A stretch of DNA of 64,000 bases. It comes from Branchiostoma floridae. Lineage: Eukaryota; Chordata; Leptocardii; Amphioxiformes; Branchiostomatidae. The stretch is taken from assembly GCF_000003815.2 (NCBI RefSeq), contig NC_049995.1:12505436-12569435 (forward strand), given 5' to 3'. A model generated the notes under the pieces. It was not told the origin of the DNA. It made no database searches and worked only from the letters and a program-made list of their open reading frames with translations. Positions 1 through 13,600 of this stretch are shown here, piece by piece. Both the position numbers and the translations under genes were made by a program. Each line of letters starts with the position of its first letter. Within the stretch, counting starts at the first letter, position 1.

Positions 1-459
1 CACATATCAAGAGGGCAAATGCGGTTAGATCAGTGAGAGTCGACCAAGCCAGCACTGTCGAAAGCGACTGTACTGTCTATCTGTAGCACCCTTGACGAGT
101 TGCAAGTAACGTTAGGTGGCTGCCCATCAAAACACTGCTGTTTTCATTACTGTACAAAGTGTCAGTACTGTACAGAGTGTGGTCATCATGAACTCAAAAC
201 GACAGCAAAAATCCCATTTCTCCCTAGCACGAAATTAAATCTCTGTGAACTTAAGTGCATTTACATTAACTAATTTGTCGTGTCATGTGGTTGAGATTTA
301 GCTATGGGGTCTGAAACAAGTAGTCACTTTATAATTATATTATACAGTATTGGATTTTTGGGTCGCCACGAATGGGATTTCTTTCTATGTTCATGTTTAG
401 GACTTAGGACACGTAAACAAAAACAAAGCATGGCGTTACACATTTATTTCTTCACTAAC
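1..459. other. RIOK3 intron 1 (part), no gene seen
   Basis: This stretch lies downstream (minus strand) of the RIOK3 first exon and should be its first intron, running off the window. I see no exon with good coding sequence and no clear repeat. Confidence 0.5.
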
Positions 460-722
460 CTGCCCACAGTCAGCTTCTGAAGAGTATCCTTATTTTCCTC
501 TTGTAGTTCTTTTGCCAGTTCTTCGCTCATCACATCCGCAAGAGAGCAAGGCGCCGGGGCTTGGTTTGTTTTCCACGGACTTGTGCCGGCCGCTGTTCGG
601 GCCGCCCAGGCGTTTGTTGTCGGTACCGGCGCCGGTACGGGCCCCGCGACCGGGTTAGGCTCTATAACCGCTAAACCCGAACCTTCCATTGTTTCCGTAT
701 AGTTTCTCTTCGGTATATACAC
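460..722 (-). CDS. RIOK3: RIOK3 first coding exon (partial gene)
   Basis: Amino-terminal exon of an atypical serine/threonine kinase of the RIO family, RIO kinase 3, a cytosolic protein tied to 40S ribosome maturation and innate signalling. The exon encodes a Pro/Ala-rich stretch ending in CSLADVMSEELAKELQEEN, nearly the same as the conserved N-terminal motif of vertebrate RIOK3 (CSLADVMSEQLAKELQ). The reading continues to LQKLTVG and ends at a consensus donor (CAG|GTTAGT, exon edge at 460). Two starts are possible: 722 (MYIPKRN) or an internal Met at 689 (MEGSGLA). The latter gives a length more like the vertebrate N-terminus. The kinase exons lie beyond the left edge. It is head to head with FDFT1. 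The identification rests on about 19 residues of strong similarity. Confidence 0.85.
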
Positions 723-1661
723 TTTAAAATCTATACAAAATATCTACAAACGTTGTCACTTTATACAGGTCGGCAGAAGTATGTACAAAATTTGCCAAGT
801 CTGCACTTGCAACCGATGCGAAAGGGGGAGGGCAGCGGAAACAAACCTGAGAAAAAAACGTCCACTGATTTCTTATTCCTCTCCAAAGGTAGTTGTGAAG
901 TGGCTTACAGGTGCTCAGGTAGATATTGCACAAGGTGAGCTAATGCGTTGCGCATGAAAAGAGCCAAAAATAGAAATATAACGGGGAAAACTTGGGAGAA
1001 GGCAGATTTCTCTGCCTTGCGCAACTGCCAAGATGGCGGCAGTGTGACGTTTCAGGATAGACTCAACTATTTTGCTTTAGGGGAAAATACACATACATAA
1101 CAACACGTTTGTCTTAAAATATTGGATCAGAATAGGACTTAGCTTTAAAAATTTACTTTTATAAGATTTAAAATACATCAATGTATATCTAAAACAAATA
1201 ATATTGTTTTGAACTTTTATTTTAATTAATTATATATCTATTACACCGCACTTACATAATGGTTACATCTGTAAAACTCGTAACCAGAGCTTTGAATGAA
1301 TTTTGCTTCATTTGCAAAATTTTCGTTGGCATTCTTTCTTTTTTAGAGCAACTAAATGATAAATTATTATCTAGTTTCACATGTTTTGATTAATAATTGA
1401 TTCATAGTACATTCCATGCATTTTACGAAAAGACTTATTACTGGGAACAAGAGCACACAGGATCGCCTTATTCTACCGGCGTCTCTGATTGGTCAGGACT
1501 TCCTCAGGTGGGATTTTTGACCAATCACAACACAGATCTAGTCACCAGGTTTTCCTCTACTCATTATATAGGTCAGACTTATGAAAAGCTAAGTTTAGGT
1601 GCAAGAAAGCTCCATTTCTTGGGCTTTTCTTGCAGTTCTTAAGACAGTGACAAGATCCAAC
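723..1661. promoter_or_regulatory. Bidirectional RIOK3/FDFT1 promoter region
   Basis: About 940 bp between divergent start codons. On the FDFT1 side are ATTGG (1488-1492) and CCAAT (1521-1525), two inverted NF-Y-type boxes 33 bp apart, with a GTGGGAT/ATCCCAC motif between them and a TATA-like TATATA (1565-1570), so transcription would start near 1595. NF-Y plus SREBP sites are typical of sterol-pathway promoters, but no perfect SRE is seen here. On the RIOK3 side is CAAGATGGCGGC (1029-1040), a match to the YY1 site, followed by a TGACG half CRE. The rest is AT-rich with nothing recognisable. Motif calls are by eye. Confidence 0.55.
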
Positions 1662-4600
1662 ATGGATCTCATGCGTTCTATGCTAGCGGGGCATCCCGAA
1701 GAGATTTATTCGCTGCTGAAATTCAAGCTAGGAGGGTGCGAAACAGTCCAGGCGAAATGTCATTACGTGAGTTGTCTTTTGGTTCATGGCCTTGGTACTA
1801 AAATGTTAATCCTTTAAATTAATCAAATACAAGAGAGATTTTTCAATATCACCTTCGCCGAGTTGTCATCAGTTTCATGTGTTTATATCGAAGCTAATAT
1901 TTTTTTGGGACAAAATCTTGACAGTTTTTGAGTGGGCGCAAGATATGATCGATCGCTTTAGGGATAACGTCGACTCGTGAGTTAGATCTTTGGCAAATCT
2001 TTATGGGCCTTTTAAATTAATGTTGTTTTCGTATTACGGTACATAAAAAAAATAAAATCGGTTTGTAGGAATTGTCTTCTATTATCTAATTTTTTCTTAG
2101 ATTTCGCTCGAATCGATCCATCAAATACACATGCATCACAGTTAAAACAGTTTAAACAATGTGTTCATACAGACACACATTGTAGTGCAAAATGTAGATT
2201 ACTCAAATGTTTTTACAAAAAAGTGAGTCGTCATACGTCATGTCAGCTAGCAATAAATTGTTCAACGTGCTAATCCGTTAATGTGTTATAAAGTTCCAAA
2301 AGTCTGTTTCATCACCCAGAGATGTCAAATAAAAAAAATTCACGTTCCTTGCCATCGGGCGACCCTCCTTAAGAAATGCTCAGAAGTTTTCTTATATAAA
2401 ATGTTTGCCCTGTTATCTCTGCAGGACCAGATGTGTCCCAGCATGCGCACCTGTTATCAGTACCTGAACCAGACCAGCAGGAGTTTCGCTGCCGTCACTC
2501 AAGCTCTCGATGGTGATCTCAGGTTAGTAATTATAAGGTTATAGCAGTTATGATCGGTCTTAAAGAATATCAGTTTTTTTTTACATTCTTTTGTTTATAA
2601 CCCATGCATTTTGATTGGCAAAATTAATGAAATAAAGCCAGCCTTTTGTACCTTTGTTTCATAACGACAGAAAAGCTCCCATACTAGTTGAAACAGCGTA
2701 GGGGCCCAAATCACAGCATAGGGGAAGCAAGTCATGGCATAGGGGGTCCAAATCACAACTTAGGGGATACAAATCATGGCGTATCATAGGCCCGTTTGCT
2801 CAAATTTGCTGGTGTGGTGATAAGCTTGAAAACAAAGCAATCATAGATAAAGTTTTGTAAACTTTTTGTGCAAAGTGTATTCGGCCTCTGCAATATATCC
2901 TACTCATTTTTTCTGTAAATAGTATAATGTCCATTTTACTTTTTTTCCAGAGATGCAGTGTGTATATTCTACCTTGTCCTGAGAGCACTGGACACAGTGG
3001 AGGATGACATGACCATCCCCCTGGACACCAAACTGGACATGCTGCACAGTTTCCATACCTACCTACAGGACCCCGCCTGGAGGTTCATGGAGAGCAACGA
3101 GAAAGACAAGAAAGTTCTGGAAGATTTTCCAACAGTGAGTTATTCTTTTAACCCCTGTGAGACTGCGAACAATGGCTAATCTGCTGAATACTGCCTCAAA
3201 GGTTTTTTTTTACACTCATAGCTTCACACAACTAAGGTGTCTTTACCACTCAATAGGAACCCCTCCATTCTTTCCAGGATTTCTTTTTAGCCTGACTGAA
3301 AAAAGATTCTATTCACCAATTCTATTTTCTACCTTGCAAACCATTACTACTGAAAATTTACTGTCAAGTTATGTCTAGTTCTGATGGATTACTGACAGAA
3401 TAAATTCAGTAAATCAGCTTTTACTGTCTTACTGAAGCATTACTACTTCTCTTCACCCTTCTTTTACTGTCAGTACCTATACAGTACAGGGGGAAAAGAG
3501 GGAATGAAATTTAACGTAGAAATTGTATTTTCAGATTTCTCAGGAGTTCCGTAAGCTGAAGCCCCTGTACCAAGAAGTGATCTCTGACATCTGCAGGCGG
3601 ATGGGGGCAGGCATGGCAGAGTTTGTACAGAGGAGTGATGTGGATACACTGGCAGACTGGGATAAGGTAAGGCCTAGGAAAAAAAATGTTGTGTTTCCTG
3701 TTTCCCTACCTACCCTAAAAAAACCTGCCGACCCTAGACTTTTTTTTTAGGTGGGCAGTGGAGTCACATAGTGGGATAATTCGCAGCGCCACACCCATTC
3801 CCGCCCCCTCAGCCAGGTGATGGAGTTATAAGGAGTGCGGAAAAAGTCCCCATCCCTGACCGGAGAACGAGGCGAATGCCTACTATGAGCCTACAAACCG
3901 AGGGTGGGAGGGAGGGGGAAAAGAAAGCATCCCCTTCTTCTCTCTTCATACCTCCATATTACCTAACCCACTTCCTGTCTCCCCCTTGGCCTTTACCTTT
4001 CGCCTGTTTCTCCCAACAACCTCGTGCTTTCCTTCCCCAAAGTCTAACTGCGCGCCTTTTACTCTAAAGCTCTCTACTTTTATACCCTAGCCTTCATTAG
4101 CATACATACTTATTTGCATAATCCCTCTGATTGGTTACTTCCCAAAATTGGGTTAATTAACCACCTGACTGAGGCGTGCGGGAACAGGTGTAGCGCTGCG
4201 AATAGTGGGATAATTCGCAGCGCCACACCCATTCCCGCCCCCTCAGCCAGGTGATGGAGTTATAAGGAGTGCGGAAAAAGTCCCCATCCTCCTGACCTGC
4301 TTCTTCACTCTTGCCCCCCTTGAGCTCTCATCCTCACATATCCCCTCTTCCCCAATCCTTTCCCCAACCTATCCTTTCCTCTTCTCCCAAACCTACTTAA
4401 AAACTTCCCTGCTATTATCATTAAGGCCAGATACACACACTTTTTTTTTTTTTTTTTTTTAAACTTTATTTCCTTTCCAATGCGGACTGCCATTCTCCGC
4501 CACTCCTCCCATTGTCAATCCTTCATCCCATCTTCTGACACAACGGAACAAAGCCTTTCAAATCATTCAGGTTTTTGTACAACTTGATCAGGGAATTGAT

Positions 4601-7600
4601 ACCTGAACCCCTTCCTTCCCCTTCATTTAATGCGGCTGCCATATTACCTGCCGGACTATTCACCTTAAGTACTTTAGCTAGTTTCAAGTAGTGCTCTGCT
4701 GTTGGTTCAGCGAACCACCCCACATGGGCCATTATGTCCTGCTTAGATGACCCAGCTAAAGCCAAAGTCAGGGCACAACCTGATCTAAAACTGTGCCCTG
4801 ACTCCCCTTCGTAGATACCTGCGTCCTTTAAATGTATCCTCAACCTAGCTTCTGCCGCCCCTGCCGAGAACGGGTTCTCTGTAACTTCACCTCTTACAGA
4901 AGTAGCCCTGAATACGTAGCCTGTAAGGAGAGATAACCCTAAACTCTTACACACCTCCCAGTATATCTCCAGGCCTTTAACTGGACAAATCATGGTATTC
5001 TCCAACCTTTTTAACCCAAACACATTTGGCCTATCAGACCTAACCGTCTTACCCTCAGTGTGGTTAAACAATAAACCACTCTTATCCGGGTACATCATGA
5101 TCTCATTGACCTTGGTAAGGCCAAGATCATTGAATCTATCCCCCGCAAACATAGCCACCTTGAAAAATGCAATGTCCCTCACCAGCGTATATATATCCCT
5201 TGGAGAAATACCTTCTACCGATAACTTATCATTAATGTACACAGCCAATTTTTCCAACTTATCTGGAAATATGGGGATGGCCTGTTTTGGAAATACCAAA
5301 GCTCTCGACTGTTCTCTCCTAATAGCTGCTAGGTAGTCCTTTATCTTCCTATGCACCGCAGGGTTTCCCATACTCGCCCCATCATTATAATCACCTACCC
5401 TGCCACTAGCTGCAAATATTGCCCTAAGCTTTCCTATCATTGCATCTACTGTACCTGCTGCCAACCTCTGAGGGCAGGCACAGTTCTCTGCCTGAGATGA
5501 ACCTAATGAAGGGCATGAACTAACATGTACTTTTGTCTTTCCCTTAGAGTCCTTCCACACCAGGAACCTTAACAGATCCTGCGGGGAGGCTGACATCAGA
5601 TCTTTTGCTTGCGGGAGAGACGCCAAAAACCCTTCTAACTCCTTCTGCAATGCCGACTTTTGTTTTTTATACTTGGTAACATCCTGCTGTAGTTGCGTAA
5701 TTCTGGCGTCCAGCTCCTCTACATTTACTTGCTGGAGCAAACTACCCCTACTCACACCTAAACGTTTTCTCTTGTAACCACACATTTGGCAGAAATTAAA
5801 AGTTTCGTCATTTGCGTGTCCACACTCTGGACATGCTACTGCTGGGCCGCACAATCTTGGGGCTCTTGGTAGCACCTGTGAAAATAAATAAATGATGACC
5901 ATAACTGTGTTGTCAAAGTCCTTTATTGGATCTCTCCTTCTAGGAGATACATAGAAATTATACATTTTGTAAGAATATCTTAACTTGCCAAAACTCCCCT
6001 TATTTAGATCCTCCCCTATATGCATGTCTCTGCTACAATCCTTTCTGTCAGATCTCCCACGCCCATAAGTCCCATTCCAGACGACGTGGAGACCATCCCT
6101 CCGGCGAGGGAATCTTGACTACCCCACTCTCTCCCTTGCGGCCTAACAAGATGCGCTTGCCCGCTAAAGCCTTCAAAATAGGCCACCAATACTCTACCGG
6201 GGAGGTTTGAGGTGCCACCAGCGTGCACGAATATCCGCATTGTTTAATGAAATTAACCACCTGACCTACCAACTGCACCGGTGGAAACACATACCCTTTA
6301 CCCCACTTAGAGAAATCCTCCCCTAGCTGCTGGGCAAAGAAATCCACTGCCTTTGCTCCCCGGACAGGGAACGGGGCCACAAAATCAGGGAGCTTTGAAT
6401 TTGATGGCAACGCCATACAATCAATACCGTATGGGCCCCAATTTGCCTGCAAAATTCCCCATGCTTTATCCGTCAGAGTCATGTCCCCTTCCGCAAAGGT
6501 CCTGGACGGTGCATCCGCTGGGTTTTCCAACGAACTAACATAATACATTGACAATGAGCAGTTCAGGCGCATAGTTAAGAAAAAGATCTCTTTCAGGACA
6601 TCAAACATCTGCTTAGATTTTCTACCTTGTGCCCTCCATGCAAACAACAATGCTTGATTATCTACCTCCATCCTCACTCTAGCATTCTCAAACCTTGCTC
6701 CCCCTGCTTCCAAAACATACTTAACTGCCAAAGCTTCCTTAACATTAATGTGCAAATTTCTCTCTTGTGATGACCACGCATCTCCAACCACTACCTGGGC
6801 ATCACTCCCCGGGTGTATCACACCCCCCCAGCGCGCGTTAGATGCATCCGAAGCCACTTTGACAGCCACATGCTTCTCATCTCTCCAGGGGAAAGTCCCT
6901 GTCCAATCATGTAAGAAGCTCCAATGTTCAATCTCCTTTCTTAAGTCCCCTCTTACATAAATCAATTGATTCTTACGAATTGCCTGAGATATAGCTGCAT
7001 TACACTCCCTAGTGAATAACAATGCTCCTGGCACGGCCACAGCAAATGAAACCACCTTCCCCACAAACTTCTGTAGCATCTTAACCTGTACCTTACCTTC
7101 CCTTAGAATCTGTACTCTGAGATCCTCAAACTTGTCTTTCTTTACTACGGGGATAGCAAAAGACAGCAGAATCGAGTTGACAATCATCCCCAGGAAAGTG
7201 AGGACTTGTGTTGGGATCAGGACCGACTTTTCTAAATTTAGGAAATATCCTAGCCTAACCAAGAGTGACGCCAACAAGAAGATGGCTTGTTCCGCCAACT
7301 TGAAACATGTGTCCTTATCTAATACCTTAGCTTGTCCTGGTCTTACCAACTGGCCCCCATGTCTATCATCTATATATTGAGCAGCTGGAACTCCCAACTT
7401 CCTTACATAACTTGTTGCCGCTAAACCTATCGTGTGAAAGATCCAAGCGGACAAGGCCCAGCCAAATGGGAGGCTTGCACAAACAAATAGAAAACCCTGC
7501 CATTGAAAACCTAACAGAGTTCTAGACCGCTCTTTGATGGTCACGTGATCGTAGCCTGACTTGTCGTCACATTTGGTCTGGAAGAAACCTCTCTCTATAT

Positions 7601-10600
7601 AACGCGTGACATCCATCAACTTATCCAAGCTAAAAGGTACCTTCTTTGTGAAAAGATTGAGGAACCGCATGTCACAACATAATCGAGGTTTTGATGGCTC
7701 AACCGTTAAAGGCATCACCAAATGTGGCGGGTCTACTTCCCCTACTTTACCCCACAGCTGAACAGCCCCCGTTTTTAAGCGGTCCTCAATCGTTTCAGAA
7801 ATGAAATCTACAAATTGATTACACGAAGATCCATTAGGGAACAGCCTTTTTGGCGGATACAATTCATCATAATATTGGCCTTGCCACGAGCCCTTAAATG
7901 GCACAATAAAATCTTCCACATCAACGCCTTCTCTGATCCATTTCATCAATAATTCCCTATCTGCATGTTCCCTTAGGATCAACTCCCATTCTCCTGGATA
8001 TTTATGTATATTCCCTGCTATAAAGTGTGATGGATTTCTAAACTTCAACATAGTGGCATTTCCATGGCACGTCCCCTCCAAAACGTCGCTGAAGGTGGGA
8101 GCTGGGGGGTTGGTGTTGTCCCAGGGCTTCCCATCAAAAGTTACCCATGAGTGGCTCACTCGCTTACACTTGGCTGCCGTCTCAGGGTCAAAGTGCACGT
8201 TGGGAAACTTCTGTGCCAAATGAATGTTACCCTTACCACGAGTGCACTGTAAAGAATCAAAGAACGAAATTCAAATTCTGTAAACTTTTAAAAAACCAAC
8301 AGTAATTTTTTCAGCCCTGGGAAACACCAACCCACAAAGGTGGGGATAAGGGAACAGGAAAGCCCCTGGTGTTTGCCATGACGATAAAACCAGAACAGAA
8401 ATTTTTATTTTTTCTTTTTTTTTTTTTCTTTTTTAAATAACACGAAAATAAACTATCCTACGACTCTAAAAGAGCGAGACACATCTCAAAAGAAGAAATT
8501 GCCATATAAAAATTGCCAAAACATTTTTTATTCACGTCCAGTCCAGTCCAGTCCAGGTCCATTATCTGTTCAAATGCCTCTCTCAAACTTTTCATTGTTA
8601 CTGAGAGAACTTGCAATACTCAATACAATTTTAAGTCATCTCTAATATATACGAATCTTCTGAAATCAATATCACCGGTACAACATACATATTGAAGAAA
8701 ATCTCGTCGACCGAATATTTCACACAAAACACGTTAACCTTATATTCTCATCAACAAACTATTACAAATTCAGTACTTCTTCAATTTTGACAACCAGATT
8801 ATCCAACATATTTTACATCTTCACATCAAATTGTTCAAAATGCAACAAACAGCACACTATAATCTTTCAACAGCATGTTCTTACCAACTCGCATCGGGCA
8901 CGATCACTGACTTCCAAAGAAAAAACATACAATTCAACAGTGTTACAAAATTGCTTCATTCTCCATAACAATAATAGTACAAACAAAAATGTTACTCCTT
9001 TTTCATCCTACCCCTCTTCTCGGGACATTTCGCTATCAAATGCCTATTACTTCCACATCCATAACACCGCCTGGTTCTACTGCTAGCCTGTTGAAATTGG
9101 TTGCTATTTCCAAACTGAGGCGGATTGGAGTTCCAGAGCTGGCCCTGGCCAGAGCAGCCCTGCTGGCCCAGGTTGGGGCTCCACTGCTGGCTGGGGAAAC
9201 TCTGCAAACCCAGATTGGGAATTATCTGGGGAAGGTTGGAAAGCCATTGCTGTGGTACTGCGTTAGAAAATGGCTGAGGCGGGCTGAAGAAACCCTGCGG
9301 GACATAGGGTTGCCACCGCTGCTGCATCAGCCCACACTGTCCCGACTGTTGCCGCGACCCAAGTGCTGGTGCAGATGAAACTGCCTGGTTACCCTTATTA
9401 CTTAAATTCTCCAGGATCCCCCCAACACGCTTTCCAACCTTTCTTTCTGCATCAGTTGCATACATTTCCCTCAACGCCGCCTTAAGGTTAGGATCGTGAC
9501 GATTCATTCTAAAAAGTTCTGCTGCCGCTTGATAATCGTCCGCTTTTCTATGTCCTTCCCTCTTAGCGGCCGCCGCCAAGTCCTCCACCAGCTGCATGGC
9601 TGAGGCAGCATCAAACAGCGCGTCTGGCCGCTGTACGATGCTCCTTATATCTCTCAAAATGGCTCTCATTCCCACTTGCCCCCTCTGGAACCCCTCCACT
9701 GTAGCCTGAAGGGATCTTACCAACTGCGCAAGTTCCTGCAAGAATAAAAGCAGAAACATGCCTTCAATTTTTTCAGCCACACTGGCTAATTTCCACACAG
9801 GAAAAAGTACATAAAATACCTTTCACACCAAATAAATTAGCCATACAGGCTACAACATGTGAGATCAGCCACACATGCTACAATACCCCAAACTATTAAC
9901 CACACAGGTTATTGGCCACACAGGCTACATCATGCGTCTTGTTAGCCACACAGGCTACTACCACCAACTAATAACCACACAGGTTACTGGCCACACAGGC
10001 TACATCATGTAAAATTGTCCGACATCATGTAAATTGTCAGCCACACAGGCTACTATCCCCAACTAATAACCACACAGGTTACTGGCCACACAGGCTACAT
10101 CATGCAAATTGTCAGCCACACAGGCTACTATCCCCAACTAATAACCACACAGGTTACTGGCCACACAGGCTACATCATGTGAATTGTCAGCCACACAGGC
10201 TAAATCATGTAAATTGTCAACCACACATGCTACTACCACAAACTATTGACCACACAGTCTGTCACCAGGCTAAAACCGCCCTAACAAATTTCAAACAATA
10301 CTTGTAAACACGCTAGTAAACAACGAACTAAAAAAAAAAAAATTTTTTTTTTTTTAACTACCCGGAAGCATGTAACCAAACACACAATCTAGCGCTAAAA
10401 TCTTTCTACTTAGGTCAAAACCAGCATGAAACTTCTTTTTACCTCTTGCGGTGGGATAGGAGGGGCACCATCCGGCTGAACTCCAGCCGCCTGCTGGACT
10501 TGTGGAGGTAATCCCGGGGGTGCTTGCGGTGCAGCTGCACCCTGAGGTGCCGCTGGTGGCTGTTGAGGGGGTATTTGCTGCTGCCCCTGGGGTAGAAACC

Positions 10601-13600
10601 ACCAAAAAACAACGTTAACATACTTAAAATTGCGACATTCCTAACCACTCCTCCGCCACACTACAATAAAAGAGAACGCCCTCCCCACTTTCCTTATTCG
10701 CCCTCCCCCACTCACTACGTACAAAGAGTAACCACGAAGTCACCAACAAAATCGTGAACGACACTACCTGTCCCTGCTGCACAATCGGCGCTCCGGCCCC
10801 TTGTCCTTGTCCTACTGGCTGAAGTGGCGCTGGGGGTGGCGCTGGGGGTACCGCCGCGTGCTGGGGGGCGGCTTGCGGACCTTGCCCCGCGGCCTGCGGA
10901 GCTTGCGCTGCCTGCAGACCTTGCCCCGCTGCCTGCGGACCTTGCCCCGCTGCCTGCGGACCTTGCCCCGCTGCCTGTTGGACTGCTTGTTGAGGTGCTG
11001 CCGGCACCGGTGGGCCCTGTCCTGCCAGCAATGCTTGGATGGCCCCCGGAGGAGGGGCGTGCGGGGCTTGCGCCATGATTTTCTCCGACAGCCTCGTGCG
11101 TCCGCACCCGAAGTCTAACTGCGCGCCTTTTACTCTAAAGCTCTCTACTTTTATACCCTAGCCTTCATTAGCATACATACTTATTTGCATAATCCCTCTG
11201 ATTGGTTACTTCCCAAAATTGGGTTAATTAACCACCTGACTGAGGCGTGCGGGAACAGGTGTAGCGCTGCGAATAGCTTCCAGTTAGAATTTTTATTTAG
11301 CCTGCTTCCTATTGAAGTAAAACACTGCTTGTCCCATCTAATGAAGGATAAATGTATCTATCATGCACAAAATTAAAGTTTGACATTGAAAGACAAGTGT
11401 AATCATACATTTCAGTTTACTTTGTTCAACTGTATTGTAAATATGTATCACTAGAATTTTGGCTAGCCTAAAAAAAAAAAAGGAAAAAAAAAGATAATCC
11501 CTACCTACAGACCCTAATTCTTTCAGGACTGAAACAGGAAACACAGCATTTTTTTTCCTAGGCCTAACTATTCTATGGAGCATCTATTAATTTTTAATTT
11601 ATTGGTTTGGCTGTTCAGCATGCACAGCCAGGGCTGCCTAACTAGCATTTGGCTATTACAAAGGGCTAACCCTGCTGACAGAGTATCAATGTATCAATGT
11701 AAACCCTAACATAAACCCCAACATCAGTAAACCCTAAAAAATCAGTAAAGATCAGACAAGATCCAAGGACAGGTATGTCCGTTAACGTGAGGATGGTGGG
11801 TGTTCAGCACCAAGGACAGGGATATTTGGTAATGTGAGGATGATGTACAGCACCAAGGACAGATATGTTTGGTTCTAGTTCTAGTCAGCAAACTTCCAAT
11901 AGGAACATCACTCAGACAGAGGAGGTGCAGTGTCTGGACTATGTGGGAGATAACAGCAACCTGCTCACTCCACCCAGATGTAAAAATGGGTATCTGACTT
12001 TGGGGAGGTTAAAGGCAATGGAACGAAAGTAAAACTGAAATACTCTCCATGCCAAGCTTTATTAGATAAGTGGAATCAACATCTCATCCCAACTATATAT
12101 TTTTTTCCAGTACTGTCACTACGTTGCAGGACTGGTAGGAATCGGACTGTCCCGGCTCTTCTCTGGGTCGGAGTTCGAGGATGAGCTGGTTGGGGAGGAT
12201 ACGGACCTGGCCAACTCCATGGGTCTGTTCCTGCAGAAAACTAACATCATCAGGGACTACCTGGAGGACCAGGTGGATGGAAGGGAGTTCTGGCCAAGAC
12301 AGGTACAGTGATGTCATTATCTCAGTACATTCTGTGATTGGTTAGTAGTTCTTGCAGTCCTGTAAGTGATTGGTTGGTCTTTCAGCTCAGTGATAGGTTT
12401 ATGTGAATCATGTTCAGCAACAGAGACAGTGTCCTCTGTTTTGATGGTGCCCAACACCAGCACTAGTGATGGGTGTATGTCTGTGAATGATATTCAGAGA
12501 CGAGTGTGTTTACCTTTGCGGATAGCATTCAGCACCAAGGGCAAATACATTTGATGCAGCTCAACAATGTTTTTTATTTTCTTTCTTGGTTTTTCAGCTC
12601 AGTGATTTGATGTTTGGTCGTGCAGACAATATTGAATAAATAGATAAATAAATGGATTGTGACAGAGTATAAATTATGCATAGATGATATTTTCTATTTG
12701 TCACAGGTTTGGAGTAAACATGCAAAGAAGCTGTCTGACTTCAGACAGCCCGAGATGTCCCAGAATGCCCTGTGGTGTTTGAATGAGCTGGTGACAAACG
12801 CGCTGCTACATGTTCCTGATGTACTGAAGTACATGTCCAGGTTACGCAACCAGAGTGTCTTCAACTTCTGCGCCATACCTCAGGTAAAACAACACTATTG
12901 ACGGAATGCTTGCATTGCATAATCATTATGACATTTATATTAGATTTGATTGAAACGTTGAATTGACCATTTTACAGAATTAATATAACTATGTTGTACA
13001 TCAGCAAGGCATGTAGAATGAGAAAACAAAATTGCTCACAAAAAACGATTGAAAGTTGTTGCACTCATGATCATTGGCTTCAAAAAGGGTTTAAAGAAAA
13101 GGCTGGGCTGTCCACCAGGCTAGGCCACCCAGCCAGTGATATTTTCTTAGCCTCATCTTAGATACTCGCTGCCATCTGAATATTGGCTCAGTGCCTAAAT
13201 GCTCGTCTTGCAGCTTAAAACTGAAAGTTTTATGAAGTTTATACATATACTGTGTCAGTCAATGTGAGTTGGATACATATTTGTTAACTTTACGTTGCCT
13301 AGGTGATGGCCATAGCAACCTTAGCCCGTTGCTACAACAACCCCAAGGTGTTCCGGGGTGTGGTGAAGATCAGGAAGGGAGAGGCTGTGAAGATGATGAT
13401 CCATGCAACAAGCATGGAGAACTTCAAGGGCATCATGAGACCCTTCTGCGAGGAGGTAAAAACTTGATTTCTATCAGTGTATTTTTCGTGATCTATTCTT
13501 AACTAGTTTCTTGAGCTGCTTGTTCCTCACGTATGGTAGTTTTTAGTAGAAATTCCATATGATAGAGTCCTACAGGAAATCTTTTAACATGTTCAAGTAA

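Larger units (their letters stand above)
3768..11276 (-). mobile_element. Ngaro/PAT-like tyrosine-recombinase (DIRS-order) retrotransposon
   Basis: A 7.5 kb retroelement in FDFT1 intron 4, antisense to the host gene. Read on the minus strand it runs A1 repeat, gag-like region, reverse transcriptase-RNase H, tyrosine recombinase, B1, A2, B2. The split direct repeats (A1...B1-A2-B2) are the hallmark of Ngaro and PAT elements, as opposed to DIRS1 with inverted ends. By eye A1 and A2 are identical over 166 bp and B1 and B2 over 88 bp, and no target-site duplication is visible, as expected for recombinase-mediated insertion. The reading frames look whole and the terminal repeats are unsplit, so the insertion appears young. 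Whether to call it Ngaro or PAT needs a phylogeny of its RT. Confidence 0.88.

Noticed and set aside
4992-7380. Plus-strand frames within the retroelement
   Set aside because: They are shadows of the recombinase and reverse-transcriptase genes on the minus strand.
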